Positions 24,661-37,245 of a DNA stretch of 64,000 nucleotides are shown piece after piece. Origin of the DNA: Icerya purchasi (lineage: Eukaryota > Arthropoda > Insecta > Hemiptera > Monophlebidae); contig CM077115.1 of NCBI GenBank assembly GCA_039619475.1, forward strand, positions 517,162,815-517,226,814. Reading direction: 5' to 3'. The notes beneath the pieces are model-generated. The model did not search any database and was not told where the DNA came from. It saw nothing but the letters and a program-made list of their open reading frames with translations. Numbering within the stretch: position 1 is the first letter of the stretch; each line of letters begins with the position of its first letter. Both the position numbers and the translations under genes were made by a program.

Positions 24661-26484
24661 CACAACTTGAAGCAAAAAGAAGAGTTTTTTATTGAAAAAT
24701 TACATTAAAAAAAAATGCGTATACCTGATGTGTAATTTTTTATACTATATTTCTATCGAGAAATATTAAAATTTTCGATAATTATGCATAAAAATCAGAA
24801 GGAGAGAGAAAAAAAAGAATTTTTTTGCAGACCACTGTAATTTGACAGTTAGATTTCGTTGAAATTGTGCAAAGTGATTCGATTCTTATTTAGACGCTGG
24901 CAGAGTAAAATTAGGCTACAAGTAAATTTTAATTTTACACGCAAACATACAACTTAACATATCAGGCGGCGAAGAATCAGCCTGAAAATAATAAATAATA
25001 CACGTAAATAGTTCGGAGACAAATAAAATTGTTTCGGGCAGCCGTAATCAGGTTCTTTGCCGGGGAATAATTAAATGCGCGCGATTTCAAATTTGAATGT
25101 TCCGGTTTTAGAGTTTTCGTCGTTTTATCGTGAATTTCCGCAAGCATCGCATTGCACTTTAACGAGTTGCTGCTCTATTTATACTCTTCTTCGGCAGAGC
25201 ATTGCGTAAATGCGAGCGTGCGTCGTCGGGAGCATTTTAGCAGCACTGTTGCGAGGGCTTTACTGGCGATTGTGTTGATAAGAGCAGTTTTAAAGGAGCA
25301 GCGGTATTATTTAAAACGGAACATGCAGAGACATTGTACTATAGCGGCTATGTGCACGTGTATAATAATAAAGAGAACGCACGGCAGAGTAAGAAGTAAT
25401 CGTACGAGTATGAGAAAAAGGAGACGACGCTGAGGTTTATCGAGGGATTAGGTAATAAATTTTAGGGTATTCGTAAAAAGCCGCGCGAAATTCGCTCACC
25501 CGGCTCCGCGCAGCCGCATGATAACAGCGCAAATAAACTGTACAATAAGCCGATCCATAATCCCATTTATCCTGTTCAAGAACAACAGTCTGCGAATCGG
25601 CTTTTTACTGATCATATCAGCTTAACTATCTAATTTTCTTCCTATTTCCTCAGAAGAAATGTTTCTTTAATGTTAAAATAAAATCTTTACCGAAATTTTC
25701 ATTTCACTCTCGCCGACGCACTGTTATTATCCTTACTGTAAATTCACCTCCTCCCGATAATACAAGTTTCTCCTGTTTCTTCGCGGCCATGATAAATTTA
25801 GCTGCCGATAATTTATAGTATACCCTTTGTCGATGCACAGATTTCCAAGTATGCGCAAAAAGTTGTCTTGTATTCAACCGATTACCGAAAATAGATTGTC
25901 GCAGAAATTACTTCGAAAGACTATTATTATTATTATTACTATTCTATTTTTTTTTAAAGCAACATGATCTCTATAAACAACTTCATTTCGCGGTCTCTGT
26001 TGCTTTTTTCTTTTTTTTTTTTTCATTTCCAAGAAAAGTGTCCCCATTTAAAACAGCTGAAACACCATAACGCATTCGTTTATTATTTATTATTAAAAGA
26101 TCATATGATGTTCTTTAATGCTACAATTATCATTTTAAAAACTAATTAAAAAAACATTATTGTTTATAATCGGGGTTATTTTATTTTAGAATTTATTTTT
26201 CGCACTTGCTTTTTCATTTTATTTTAATTTACGTAATAAATAATTTTTTACATATTTTTGGTTTTATTCGGGAATATCCCAAAAAAAAATTTTCTCGATA
26301 AAAATATAACAAAAAATCTCTATCCCCCCAAGAACATAAATTGCCCTCCCAACCCCGCGCGCAAACAAATTCCCGAATTCATCGCTGCGTAAGTAATAAC
26401 GGCATATATACTAATACGAACTGGGATTTGTGGCGCTATCGTTTTTATTAAGTAAGCGACGAAAAAAAAAAAAAATATAGACCG
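24546..26484. other. No gene seen; (TA)n at 24629-24657; CpG-richer patch 25150-25560
   Basis: The + strand frame 25152-25433 sits in a patch of higher GC with frequent CpG, ending in an arginine-rich run. I recognise no domain. The patch is a candidate regulatory or 5' exon region only by composition. A short ATT run lies near 25923-25937. Confidence 0.3.
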
Positions 26485-26813
26485 CATAGGCGTACCCAGG
26501 CAAGTTTGTTTTTTTTTTTGGGGGGGGGGGGAGTGATCGATCGATTTAAAAAAAAAAACACTCGACAGAAAAAAGGATTTTACTTAGTAATTATATTTTA
26601 TTAATAATCTCTCGCATAATAGTTCTAAATGTGTGTAAGACTTCTGATCATTTTCATTTTGAGAATAATTTACACTAATACATAGTTAGTTGTACTACTG
26701 TCAGAATGCCTGGTACCAAGACATCTTACGAGCTTAAAGCGACAATACAGCAACGCAAAAATTCATTTTGGGAGGGGTTTGAACCCCCAAATCCCCCTCT
26801 GCGTACGCCTATG
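26485..26813. mobile_element. Non-autonomous hAT-like element with exact 8-bp target duplication
   Basis: The element starts CATAGGCGTACCCAGG and ends CTGCGTACGCCTATG, giving 11-bp perfect terminal inverted repeats (CATAGGCGTAC / GTACGCCTATG). It is flanked on both sides by ATAGACCG, at 26477-26484 and 26814-26821. An 8-bp duplication and CA...TG ends fit the hAT superfamily. At 329 bp with no open frame it is non-autonomous. Just inside both ends are G-rich or C-rich runs (poly-G at 26520-26531, ACCCCCAAATCCCCCTCT near 26784). The exact duplication implies a fairly recent insertion. Confidence 0.85.
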
Positions 26814-27378
26814 ATAGACCGTACTGCTTTTAGTTATAATAAGGTACATGTAATTTTGCTCGATGCTTAACTGACAGAGCTTCGCCGAGAGTTTAAAATG
26901 TATATGTGTGTGTGTGTGTGTGTCGTGAGAAGATATAGGCCATTGGTTCCAGTATTATAGGGAAACAGGCTGATGTATGCACATCGTACACACTGGATAC
27001 GCGAGTGTATAAAGGCACAGGTAAAAATTCATCGCAATTAACGATCGTAATCGCGTCGATAAAGGATAGTGAGGAGACGAGAATTGAAATCAGTTTTCGT
27101 ATCGTATTAAAATTTTAATTTTAGCCGTCTTGCAGGATATAATGTATTTAGTCGGTACAGAGACCACTTAGTTCATCCTTCGAGACACCGATGTAGAGCT
27201 CTTTACACATCGAATTCTGTGATACGTATGTTTGTTTATTTTTCTGTTTGCTTTCCAGATTTATTGAACTTTTGATCGGATAAAGTTCCTGTTTTGTACA
27301 CCAAAAATATCTCGGTTTAGTGATAGAGATAATTCCGTTACATGGAAAATTGGGCATAATAATCTCGTTGCGTAGCGG
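26814..27378. other. No gene seen; (GT)n at 26905-26923
   Basis: Only a short GT dinucleotide run. The - strand frame 27148-27357 has no recognisable content. Confidence 0.45.
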
Positions 27379-27475
27379 AAAAAAAATAAAAATAAAAATA
27401 AAAATAAAAATAAAAATAAAAATAAAAATAAATAAAAAAAAATAAAATAAAAAAAATAAATAAAAATAAAAAAAA
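27379..27475. repeat. (AAAAT)n microsatellite
   Basis: AAAAT repeats degenerate into longer A runs. On the - strand this is the 3' side of the LINE relic at 27480-28740. It could derive from an expanded tail or have overwritten the LINE terminus. Confidence 0.9.
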
Positions 27476-27479
27476 ATAG

Positions 27480-28740
27480 TTTTTCATTCGTTCGATATAA
27501 AAGAAGAGAAGAAATATGATGCAATTTGTATCGCAGAGTAGATCAGAATCATCCCCGGATGGAAGAAACAAAAAGGAGAAGAAGAGGACATAACTATGGT
27601 CAAGGCGAAGCCTGCAAATAGAAGAGATAAGAAAGCGCGAAAAGTGAGGAAAGTCGTCTTATAAGCAAGAGGATGAGTTTTAATATTAAGAAAAAGGGAT
27701 AAATGCCATCGTGTGTCTACGATATGACACTTCCTGGAAAAAAACCTTCAGATTAGAAGAAGAAAATTTTGATAGAAATTGACTCTAACCCGAAAATTGA
27801 GCTAATGAATCGGCCAGTTCATTACTCTCAATATCAACATGGCCGGGGATCTATAAAAAATCAGTTTGTTCGGAACGTATACAATCTAATGACAAGAGAA
27901 TTATGAAGTCTATAAAGAATGACGAGGAAGAGAACAGGAGGTTGATGGTAGCACACATCCGAGACCGACGGTAATTTAATTAAATATCATTAACGGAAAT
28001 GAAATATGTATTGGACAGCACAAAGGATAGCTATGAAACAGAAAGATGGCAGTTTATAAGATTGGAAATAGTTGAATCATGGCACTGAAAAGGTGGTAGC
28101 TCCCGTACCGTCCGATGTCTCGGAGCCATCGGTAAAGATACTGCGTGGAAAGGAAATAAGGATTGAATGACACGAGTTTTATATTCTTGTCTAACTCTAT
28201 ATGACCGCCGGCAAGTTCTTGTGAAAAGTGGAATCTTAGGAGGATGCAGAAAATTGGAATAATTAAGAAGGCGAAATTGGAATAATTAAGAAGGCGAAAT
28301 TGGAATAATTAAGAAGGCGAAATTGGAATAATTAAGAAGGCGAAATTGGAATAATTAAGAAGGCGAAATTGGAATAATTAAGAAGGCGAAATTGGAATAA
28401 TTAAGCGCGAAATAAGGCGGAAGTTTTTTAAAAGAAAAGAAATAACATAAGGAGCGAACTGATTAAATCGTTTGGATATATGACGAAAGAATAGGGATTC
28501 GCCCTAGGAGAGAAGCGGCAATTTTGTTGTATGAAAATACCATATAAGAGAAGATTAGACGAGGGGAAATAGTAAGTCGCTTTGTCAAGAAACGATAGTC
28601 AAGATAAGAGATGGACGAATATACTGAGAAATGGTTTCCGAAAGAACTGCAGCAGTAAAAGACGACAGATAGAATTGGTTCAATTTTTTTCGATTCACCG
28701 CTTCTTTTGGTAAGTGAGTATTTTAGTCCGAAAGAGAAAA
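27480..28740 (-). pseudogene. LINE relic with RNase H domain
   Basis: The - strand contains SIFTDGSETSDGTGATT at about 28097-28145, the TDGS start of RNase H with its catalytic Asp. Further on comes DFL, a stop, then IPGHVDIESNELADSLAQFS at about 27790-27870, the GH-NE-AD end of RNase H. Beyond that are SSICRLRLDHSYVLFF and a CDTNCIIFLLF stretch that parallels the CDPNHILFECP knuckle at 2039-2291. The reading is broken by many stops and frame changes. The part above 28180 has no secure motif. A 23-bp minisatellite (28251-28407) has expanded inside it. Same broad I/Jockey-like type as the 2 kb and 36 kb fragments. Confidence 0.65.
28251..28407. repeat. 23-bp minisatellite, 6 full copies plus a partial one
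   Basis: The unit AAATTGGAATAATTAAGAAG plus GCG begins at 28251, 28274, 28297, 28320, 28343 and 28366 with essentially no differences. A partial unit at 28389 diverges after TTAAG. The uniformity suggests recent expansion within an old LINE. Confidence 0.95.
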
Positions 28741-29028
28741 AAATTCTAATATATTTCCTTTTTCCTTCTTATTTTAAACCTACGAGATGGAAATAAAATA
28801 AGAAAAATGAAGTACGCATTTTTAAACGGCCGCCTAGAAAATATATATGTAATAATCAGTCGCAGAAATCGCTCGTCAAAATCTTCGTATACATAAAAAC
28901 ATTTCGAGGTAACATTGTGTACAACGCTCTTAATAAAAAAGTGCTTATCAGATTTTTTTCTTTTTGCTTCACAAATTTGTCGACAAAAAGAAAAAATAAG
29001 ATAAAAAGAACACTGAAAACGCAAAATA

Positions 29029-29029
29029 C

Positions 29030-29124
<95 letters not shown>

Positions 29125-29143
29125 TAGTAATAATAATAATATA
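29029..29143. repeat. (TAA)n microsatellite
   Basis: About 31 uninterrupted TAA units, then an imperfect tail. It creates the artificial poly-Y, poly-L and poly-I frames on both strands. Confidence 0.95.
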
Positions 29144-29687
29144 TTATCATAATTATTACATGCTCTGACCACTGTGCGCACGACTGCGCACGACGTAGTC
29201 AATTATATAACAATGAATGCTTGTAAAGTTAAAAGATACCGTACTTATATAAATACACGCAGTGAAGTAATTGAAATGAAGGGGAAAAAAACAGGCTCGA
29301 AATAAAAATGAATCAAAATAAGATATTGCGATAAACAAATGCAAAATATAAGAAATAAAAAAAAAAGGGAAAAAAAAGTAAATTTTCACTTTTTTCCCTA
29401 TTTGTTTTATATTAAAGTGTAATTACCATTAACTTTTTTTTTTTTTTTATGGGTAGAGCAATTAACAAAGGAAAAAATTACATCAACAATTACATAAGCC
29501 GCTGGAAGTCTCACACAGAATTTATTGGAGAGAAGACATCAGTGGCCCATGTTTACGATAAATATGTACATAAATATTTATAATTATCCTACCGGTATAT
29601 TATAAAGTAGTAATACAGTGCATTAAATTAAAATATACATATAGGGCAAATTTTGTCCATTTTTTTTAGGAAAAGAAAAATATAATA

Positions 29688-29737
29688 AAAAAAAAACAAA
29701 AACAAAAACAAAAACAAAAAACAAAAAACAAAAAAAA
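29688..29737. repeat. (AAAAAC)n-like microsatellite
   Basis: A-rich run with regularly spaced C residues. Confidence 0.85.
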
Positions 29738-30675
29738 TTCATTTTCAACTTCAATTTTGACTACACAATATACTTCAACATTAAACACATATTCGCCCAC
29801 TACTACCAACCCACGAAGCTCTTCGATACCTCAAGATTATCGTTAAAACTTTGAAGATGATTTATTTGAAATCTGGAGGAAAAAAAATAACGATAAAATA
29901 TGTGCTATTTTTATTAGAAGCAGAGGTTGAATGGCCATTTTTCGTTTCATGATGAAAATTAAAAAAAAACAAAAACAATAGGAAAAAGCACACATACTAC
30001 GCCAATTTGTAGGAAATTAGTTGCCAATCGGCAGCCGCCGCTGCGAGGAGATTTGCGTGTAAGCGAAGCATTTCTCTTCTTAAACTCTCGGCTTGTCCCG
30101 GAAAGAGAAGCAGCTGGTGGATAGTTGGTCAGAGGAAAGGGGCATCGTGGGAAAGAGCGCATACTATGAAGAGTGCTGCCTGCTGCTGGCTGCTGTTTGT
30201 TTATTAGGTCGAACGGAAACGTTATTTGGCAGTCGATTAAGAAAAAAAAAAGTGGCATATAAAAATAAGAGAAGGCGACGACGCGATAGGAAAACGCTCG
30301 TCTCGGAAAGGATCCAGGAAGGACATTGGCTTGTGTCAAGGTTGTTGAGTATGCAGCGCACGGCATCCGACGACGGAGGCGCTGCCGGCCGCCACCGTTT
30401 AATTCGACAAATTCGCAACAACGTTTTGTCTCTCGATGGATAAATGGACAGCGGCGGATTAAGTGCCAACACGCTGTAGAGAACGGCTCGCGTTCGACGG
30501 GGTTAGTAGTCAGCACATTTTGGCCGAACCCCAGGCTCCAGCGAACACTGCCAAACACCCTGACCCTGGCCAAACGTCGTTCTATTCTTTTTCTTTTTGG
30601 AATATTATCAAGAATATACATCATCAGACAGGCCGAGACGTAGACGAAAATCCGACCGACTTCGTTAACCGCGCG

Positions 30676-30704
30676 CGCGCTAACTGTTGACACAGTTAAC
30701 GCGC
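30676..30704. other. Imperfect 13-bp inverted repeat in the CpG-rich island
   Basis: GCGCGCTAACTGT and ACAGTTAACGCGC form arms with one mismatch around a 4-base loop (TGAC). It contains CAGTTAAC and GTTAAC words, could be a dimeric binding site, and sits in the most CpG-dense part of the island. No factor can be assigned with confidence. Confidence 0.5.
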
Positions 30705-31549
30705 ACGGTGTGCACTAGACGTCTTCCGCCGCGCCGGCCCGGGTCGCGCACATCCACAGTCCGTGGATGAAATTTTTCTCCGTTTTCCTGTCTACCACCG
30801 ATTTTTCCTTTCTTCCTGCGTGACGACAAACTCGAGCGAAAAACAAAAAGAACATTTATCCTTAGCCCTACACCTCTCGGCGCGTCGCGGTGTCGGCTAT
30901 CCTTCCGCGGAAAAATACTGTAGTTTCGGCCTTCTACCCCACATGTCCTCATGTCCTCATGTCCCCATGTACCTTGGTAAATGCTACGCAAATTTTAACA
31001 TCGTTTACTTGATAATAACGTCATCCTCGCCCGTAGCCGCAAAATCCGAATGATTTCGTTTTTTTCGGCGATACTAGTTGGCCCCAGGTCGGCGAAAAAT
31101 GCAAATGAAACCGCAACAACAAACGCCTTTACCAGCGACCGAACATACTCGAAAGTTGGGAAAAGTTGGAAAAACGGCGCGAAAGTCGCTGCTACTGCTG
31201 ATGTTGGCGGTAATTGCTTTTCCGGTTCCGTTAAAAATTATTCGCGCGAAGTAAATAACGGCCGCGCGGTGCGACTTAAGTTAGGCGCACTTTGTCAAAA
31301 GCAGGAGCGGCATCCGGGAAGGGCCGCGGCACGCGGCGGGCGCCCAGATAAAAAGTCGCTCGGCCACACCGGCGATAAGGCGAAGAAGGAAGCAGCCATT
31401 TAACCGGGGATGTGTTTTATATGATTTTTTCTAGCCGGATTATGCAGTTAGCGGGCGCGAATTGCTTTTCGACTTTAAATATAGACGACTTTACGCTTTT
31501 TTCTAGTGTCGCCGAAGACGCATTAACTTTCGTCCACTCTCTCACCCTA

Positions 31550-31636
31550 TCTCTCTCTCTCTCTCTCTCTCGCTTTCGATCTCTCTCCAACTCCCTCTCA
31601 AACTCCCTCTCGAACACTCTCTCTCTCTCTCTCTCT
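31550..31636. repeat. (CT)n-rich tract (GAGA on the - strand)
   Basis: Two CT runs are separated by CTCC/CTCA-containing copies of a short unit. On the - strand it reads GAGAGAG, the site type bound by GAGA-factor-like proteins in insects. Its position at the edge of the GC-rich island is suggestive only. Confidence 0.85.
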
Positions 31637-32230
31637 GTCGTTCCGTCCGTGTGTCTTAAGTGACCGGATACCGGTTAAATTTAGAGACACTTTCGGCTAA
31701 CTGAATAATTTTCACGTCATCGTTACGCCCGGTATTCTTGCCCGAATTTTCACTGCCACTTCAACATAAGTGTAGCCCCTCATCACATCGTTATTATTCC
31801 GTTTCGGTTCGATTTTTTCTTTTTTTTTTCTGCTCAAATTTTTCGCAATATCGATAATTGCGTATGTGCGTACTATTGAAACCGGTTTTTGCTTGTTGCG
31901 GCGAAGGTCTTCCAAATCACCTGGAGAAATCTTTTTAAATTAGCACACCGTGTATTTAAGCGGAGGACACAAGCGTTTCCAAATTTCAGACATTTGCGTC
32001 GCACACGCTATTTCTATTCTGTACCGGGCTTTATTAATCATCAAATTATAAACAAAATTAACCGAGAGTTAGAAAATCCAAAAAGAAAAAAAAAAAACGT
32101 ACTAATTCGTTGATTTCGAGAACATATCCTAGAGATACGATAAGGAAGTAAGTAGATGTCATCCGGCCGCCAGAAGTTCAGCATAAACGTATCCACAGGT
32201 GTAACCCAAACACTTATGCGTTAGTCAAAT

Positions 32231-32419
<189 letters not shown>

Positions 32420-33663
32420 CGTCACGCTATTGAGGTAACAATGTGAATAATTCTTCCAAATTGAGTTCTAATAATCATCCGCGAACACTTCTGAGGTTAA
32501 GTACAAATATTGACATTTAAACCTTCAATATTAAGAGTTATGCGAGTAAGCGAATAAACACGTGCACAACACCGATTAATTAAAAATAGCGGAGGGTATT
32601 AATAAATACGGTAGATGGTGTTGAGCAAGTTACGCATGAGTGGAAAAACTCTTTTCCACATCTGTGCTCCATGTTAAGCCTGTTAATTAGGCTGTCGAAG
32701 GCCTTAAATTATCGGATCTCTAATTCGATAATTTTAGAGTAATCATACATCTTTACGGTTCTTTGATCGCTCGTCCCAAAACATGCCGATGAATACAAAC
32801 GGTTTTAGAATACGAAAATCAACGTTTTTCTCCAGTACATATGTAATAATTATTGGCACAATATATGAAATTTGCGAATCAACATGTAATAGATGGAAAA
32901 TATTTTAAGGTTTCGAGAAAGGGGAAAAAAAAAACAAAAAAACATGTCTACTATAATATATTGCGCTTAATAATTTAATATCGTATTTATAATTTAATTT
33001 ATTAATTTATTTATTAATATTTTTAATCTAAAAAAAAAAACAAAAAAAAATCGCTCTAATTAACCGAGAGTTTAGGTGACTGCTATACTTTACTATACTT
33101 TATGTTAAATCACAAGTGTTCTATAATGAGGAATTGCGAGAAAAACCTATAAATTACGATATATAGTATTGACATCATTTTGAGGATTTCACGGTTTCCG
33201 AGCCGCCGGATATGTAAAAAAATCCGACACTGTAAGTGTCTGTTTAAGAACATCCGTTTAGAAGCGCCGATGTTACGTGGCTCCACCGCTCGCAGAAGGT
33301 CCAGACAATACCCGACCTTAAGCACTTTATTTTGTGCACTTTGGTTTTTTTTTTAATGTGGCGTACACTGGTTCCCGTATGGGCGTTTTTTTTTTTTTTT
33401 TTTGTTATGGAGATGTAAATTGTACGTCTTAAGAGTGTTTATTACAGTTAGTGGTAAGGTGCTGGGTATCAGAGGGTACAAATAACTTTACTCAACCTAA
33501 TGTTTATGAAACTTAAGCTCAGGTTCTAAAACACGCAATATCTTGATAACTTAATTCCGGTTTTCAATGCACAATATCACTCCTGAGAAGTTTATAATGG
33601 GTGTATTGTGTGGGATATTTGCTATTTCTAGTGAAATCTTGCGTTTTCTCGCTATTTATATAA

Positions 33664-33665
33664 TA

Positions 33666-33720
<55 letters not shown>
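33664..33720. repeat. (ATT)n microsatellite
   Basis: About 19 ATT units. Confidence 0.95.
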
Positions 33721-33722
<2 letters not shown>

Positions 33723-35671
33723 AAGAGACCTAGTATCGTTACTAACCCCACCAGTAGCTCACTACGCTTCAGATCCAGTTGCTGTTTTACAAGCGTCCCC
33801 AAGGGGGGGAGGGGACTTTTCAATTCATATTTTCCGATCTTTTTCCATTTATTGTGATGCGGATATTACAACTTTGAAGTGACGCGAACATAATTTCGTA
33901 TTACGTGTTACTTTTTTAAAATTATACAGCATAAACTTATAAAAAAAAAGAAGACATTAATGTTTCAACTGGAATGTTTATTTTCTTAAACGATGTGTGA
34001 AAACTGTTTGATGTATAAGGGGGGCGGCTTCCGTATTTGTTAATTTCAAAGAAAATATATAATAATCCGTGGATTTTGTTAAAATACCGTCCTTGCAAAA
34101 AGTATCGATGCTACAACACCGTATGTACACTAAGTGCGGGAATAGGTGTGATATTTTTACATTGAATCTTGCTACTCGCTTATTGCGGCACAGCTCGGAA
34201 TGAGCCTTGTTAGAACTTGTGTACTAGTGTAAGATATACAGATTGTCACCTGAGATGGAGTTGTAGTGATCACGGAAGCTCTTCTCAGTTTACTGAAAAT
34301 AGTGAAATAATTCGTGTAAAATCGGTTAATCTCTCATTATTTCTTTGAAATCGGTTAAGCCAAATCGAGACTATACCCCTATATTGTAATACGAGTATCT
34401 AATTAACGAATGTAAAGAGTACTATTGCGCAAACGATTTTTTTATTTTTTTCCAAAAAATATAGGCTAAATTGTTGTCAAAAAAAAAAAGCAAAAAACAA
34501 ACAAACAATTCTTTCGCCAAATTTGCCATCAAGAACAAAAAAACATATACAGAAAATACGGGAAAAATCGTATAGAATACGATGCTCTAATGTCCAATAT
34601 AAATAGCTTCTGTAAGCCGTGTGAATCTTCTCATCGCCGGGTTTGCGGATAATCTCTGGAACTGAGAGTAGTTACATCGTCAACTCCACTGCGGAGGTTA
34701 CAGATTGGCGAAATATCTTTCCGGGAACCTATTCATCACTAGGGTAAAGTGTTGTCGTCACGATGACATCCACAAAAGTCCCTTAAGTAGCTTTTGTAAT
34801 ATCCGTGGAACTTTAGGTTAATGTTTAACGTTTTGAAATAGCATTAAAACTTTGAAACAATAGGAATTTTAACACAGTTTTTTACTAATGAATTTTATGT
34901 AAAACAATTTAAAATTATTTTCAAGTACAGCTAAGTAAAAATTTTGGAGCGAAGAATTTTTTTTTGTTTGGTCTTCATTTTAGTGGATTTTATTTAAACG
35001 GATTTTGTTTAAATTTTTAAATTGTTTTATTAAAAAAAAAAAAAAAAAGACAATAAAAAACGGTGCGTCGTAAATGCTGTTAAACTGCGTGGCAGACGGA
35101 TTCTAGATACGCTATAAGCTAGAAGAAAAAAAATTATTGTTATTATAAAAAGGAGATACAGTGTGATTTTATGAAAGTTTTTTAAACTTTTTCTTTCCCA
35201 AATTTAAAACGTTTTCTTTCAAAAATCGAATTCTTCTGTTTTTCACTTTTTTTTATAAATTGTTTAAAAAGAATTAATAACTGCAATATTTACCAAAAAA
35301 AAAAAACAGGCTATCTAAATTTCATAATAATAATAATCGGCAATAAGTTTAGATTATGATATTAACTACTTGAAATGCGAGTACATAGAAAAATACTGAT
35401 CTAAAACTTATTTTCCTTCACTTGAAAAATGCACTATTTTCAAGATTATTAGTATTACCTGTAGTTTTATTTTTTAGTGTGCTGCATCTTCAGTAAAGGA
35501 ATCGTTATTACAACTTTAGAGAAGACAAATTTATAATAGTTCAAATTATTTCCCGAACGATTACCTAATATAGGCCGCTTGTAATCTCTTGGAGCTTTTT
35601 TGCTTGAGGGCTTTAAAGTTCTTAAGCGCATTTGGACGATTGCGAAATGTGTTTTTGCGATTGCCGAAAAA

Positions 35672-35769
35672 TGATTAATCGAACGATTTCGATTAGAAAT
35701 AATCATTCGCAGTTGATAATTGATTAATCGAACGATTTCGATTAGAAATAATCATTCGCAGTTGATAAT
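35672..35769. repeat. Perfect 49-bp tandem duplication
   Basis: The unit beginning TGATTAATCGAACGATTTCG and ending AGTTGATAAT occurs at 35672-35720 and again at 35721-35769 without differences. The unit itself holds the inverted words AATCGAACGATTTCGATT. Confidence 0.95.
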
Positions 35770-35999
35770 TGATTGCAGTACTCGTAATTAAACGATGAAT
35801 ATCTTATTCTATCCCGTTTATAAAGATTATTTATCCAATCCGAAATTGCTGTTCAAAAACTATTAAAAGCACCACCGCGGTAAAGTCAAATATCACAATC
35901 CACAACAAGGTGAACATTTCTGCTTCCCTAAAATCCTACCTATTTTCAAAAAAAAAACTTTATTCCAAATAATTTATCTCAATTCCTCTGTGTTCAACT

Positions 36000-36350
36000 T
36001 ACTCTTTCTTCCAATCCGTAGGAGGTCCCCTTGATTTCCTCTTACTTAGGTGTTCTGTCATCGTTCCCAATATTCGCTTACGTCTTATACGTTTTAACCG
36101 TTCACCGTTATCTTCTTCTCGTTTTTCCCTAACATCTTTTCATCGCTGTGTCAACCGAACGATGAGGCTTCCTGTGATTTCAACCATATTGCTTTTTCAG
36201 TGTCCGTCCTTCTCAAATGAACGATCTATTTTTTACTCCAAACTGTGTTGGCACTTGACTGCTTCTTACGGTACTTCGTATATCTTGTCACTCACTTCTT
36301 GTTTCGACTATTTCCCATCTTACGAATGCTGTTCTGGTCATCCGCTCTGC
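36000..36350 (+). pseudogene. LINE C-terminal fragment (CDFNHI / LLFQCPSF motif)
   Basis: The + strand shows SVIVPNIRLRLIRFNRSPLS, then, in overlapping frames, SCDFNHI and LLFQCPSFSNERSIFYSKL, and finally SYGTSYILSLTSCF. This parallels the relic at 2039-2291 (CDPNHILFECPALF, then ASFILSFPSP), with the usual R-x-R region upstream. A one-base frameshift separates CDFNHI from LFQCPSF. The C/T-rich coding strand is typical of this family in the window. Only the terminus is present. Confidence 0.6.
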
Positions 36351-37208
36351 ATTTCCTGAGATCATTTCTGTGATTTCTTCGTTCTTTCTTAGTTCGCATC
36401 TCCTCTTTCCGTTCACATTGATTTCCCATGGATTCCTAGCAAAATGGTCATTATCGAAGGTTTTACATAATCGGCTTCGATATCCGGTTTTGTTTTTTTT
36501 TTTTTGGTTCTCTTTACAAACTATCAGTCAGATGATTTTACGTTCTTTCTTTTCGCAATAATAATTGTACACATCTATATATAACAAAGACCCGATTTTC
36601 TATCTACAGACTCTCTTAAAATTCTTTCGATCACTATCGTATCGCCTTCATTATGTAGCTATCTTTTTTGCTTTTATTCGCCGCTCTCTTTTCACCTCTT
36701 GGTACTGCTACCGGCTAGTGATGGTGTGTGATATTCGTATGGTTTACGCATCCTGAACAACTGGCAATGTGCATGGTTGTCCAGACTATCGCGGTACACG
36801 TTCACGTCCTCGGAATTTTTCTATTTTTTTTTAACCGACTTCAAAAAAGGAGCAGGTATTCAATTCGACTGTGAAGTTCTGTCGAATATCCTGTTCTAAA
36901 ATTTCGTGCTTACAATACTCTTTCAGAGAACATGCCGAAACTGAATGTACTGAAGTCACATTCAAGCGCGAACTCTAACTTCATTCACTAGAGCATTGCA
37001 GGATGCAAAGATTCGGTTCCTATTTCGACCGTACCTGTACCTATACACTATCCTAACGAACTGCCAAGTGCATGTCATCAATAGTTTCAGCTCACTCGCG
37101 ACGTTGCTAATTCTGTTACAAAATATTTTTGTCTTCTACATACTTATTATATACTTCAAATCTTTTCGCCGCTGTTGTTTTTTAAAGCGAATAGTAATTT
37201 TAATGTGA

Positions 37209-37245
<37 letters not shown>

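Larger units (their letters stand above)
29959..31660. promoter_or_regulatory. GC/CpG-rich island, candidate promoter or 5' exon region
   Basis: This is the largest GC- and CpG-rich block in the window, with GCGCGCGCGC near 30671-30680, CGCCGCGCCGGCCCGGG near 30728, and GGGCCGCGGCACGCGGCGGG near 31321. Frames are open on both strands: - 29959-30693 (244 codons), + 30093-30443, + 30326-30643, - 30680-30991, + 31050-31403. No protein family is recognisable in any. That pattern fits low stop density in GC-rich DNA better than coding. A (CT)n run closes it at 31550-31636. In insects such islands can mark promoters. It lies about 19 kb upstream of the NFI exon on the same strand, so an NFI promoter or first exon is a reasonable but unproven guess. 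Confidence 0.35.

Noticed and set aside
27261..27571. Poly-F/L/Y frames on the - strand
   Set aside because: Products of the (AAAAT)n repeat. Only the upstream CDTNCIIFLLF part may belong to the LINE relic.
28251..28407. CRISPR-like repeat array
   Set aside because: Units are contiguous with no spacers, and the sequence is clearly eukaryotic.
28746..29202. Overlapping poly-Y, poly-I and poly-L frames
   Set aside because: All arise from the (TAA)n repeat at 29029-29143.
29959..30693. Longest host-like frame, 244 codons on the - strand
   Set aside because: It lies in the CpG-rich island with several long frames on both strands, shows no known domain and ends in low-complexity hydrophobic sequence. 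Low stop density in GC-rich DNA explains it.
33110..33325. 71-codon - strand frame considered as a LINE gag zinc-knuckle region
   Set aside because: Cysteine spacing does not fit CCHC knuckles in any frame.
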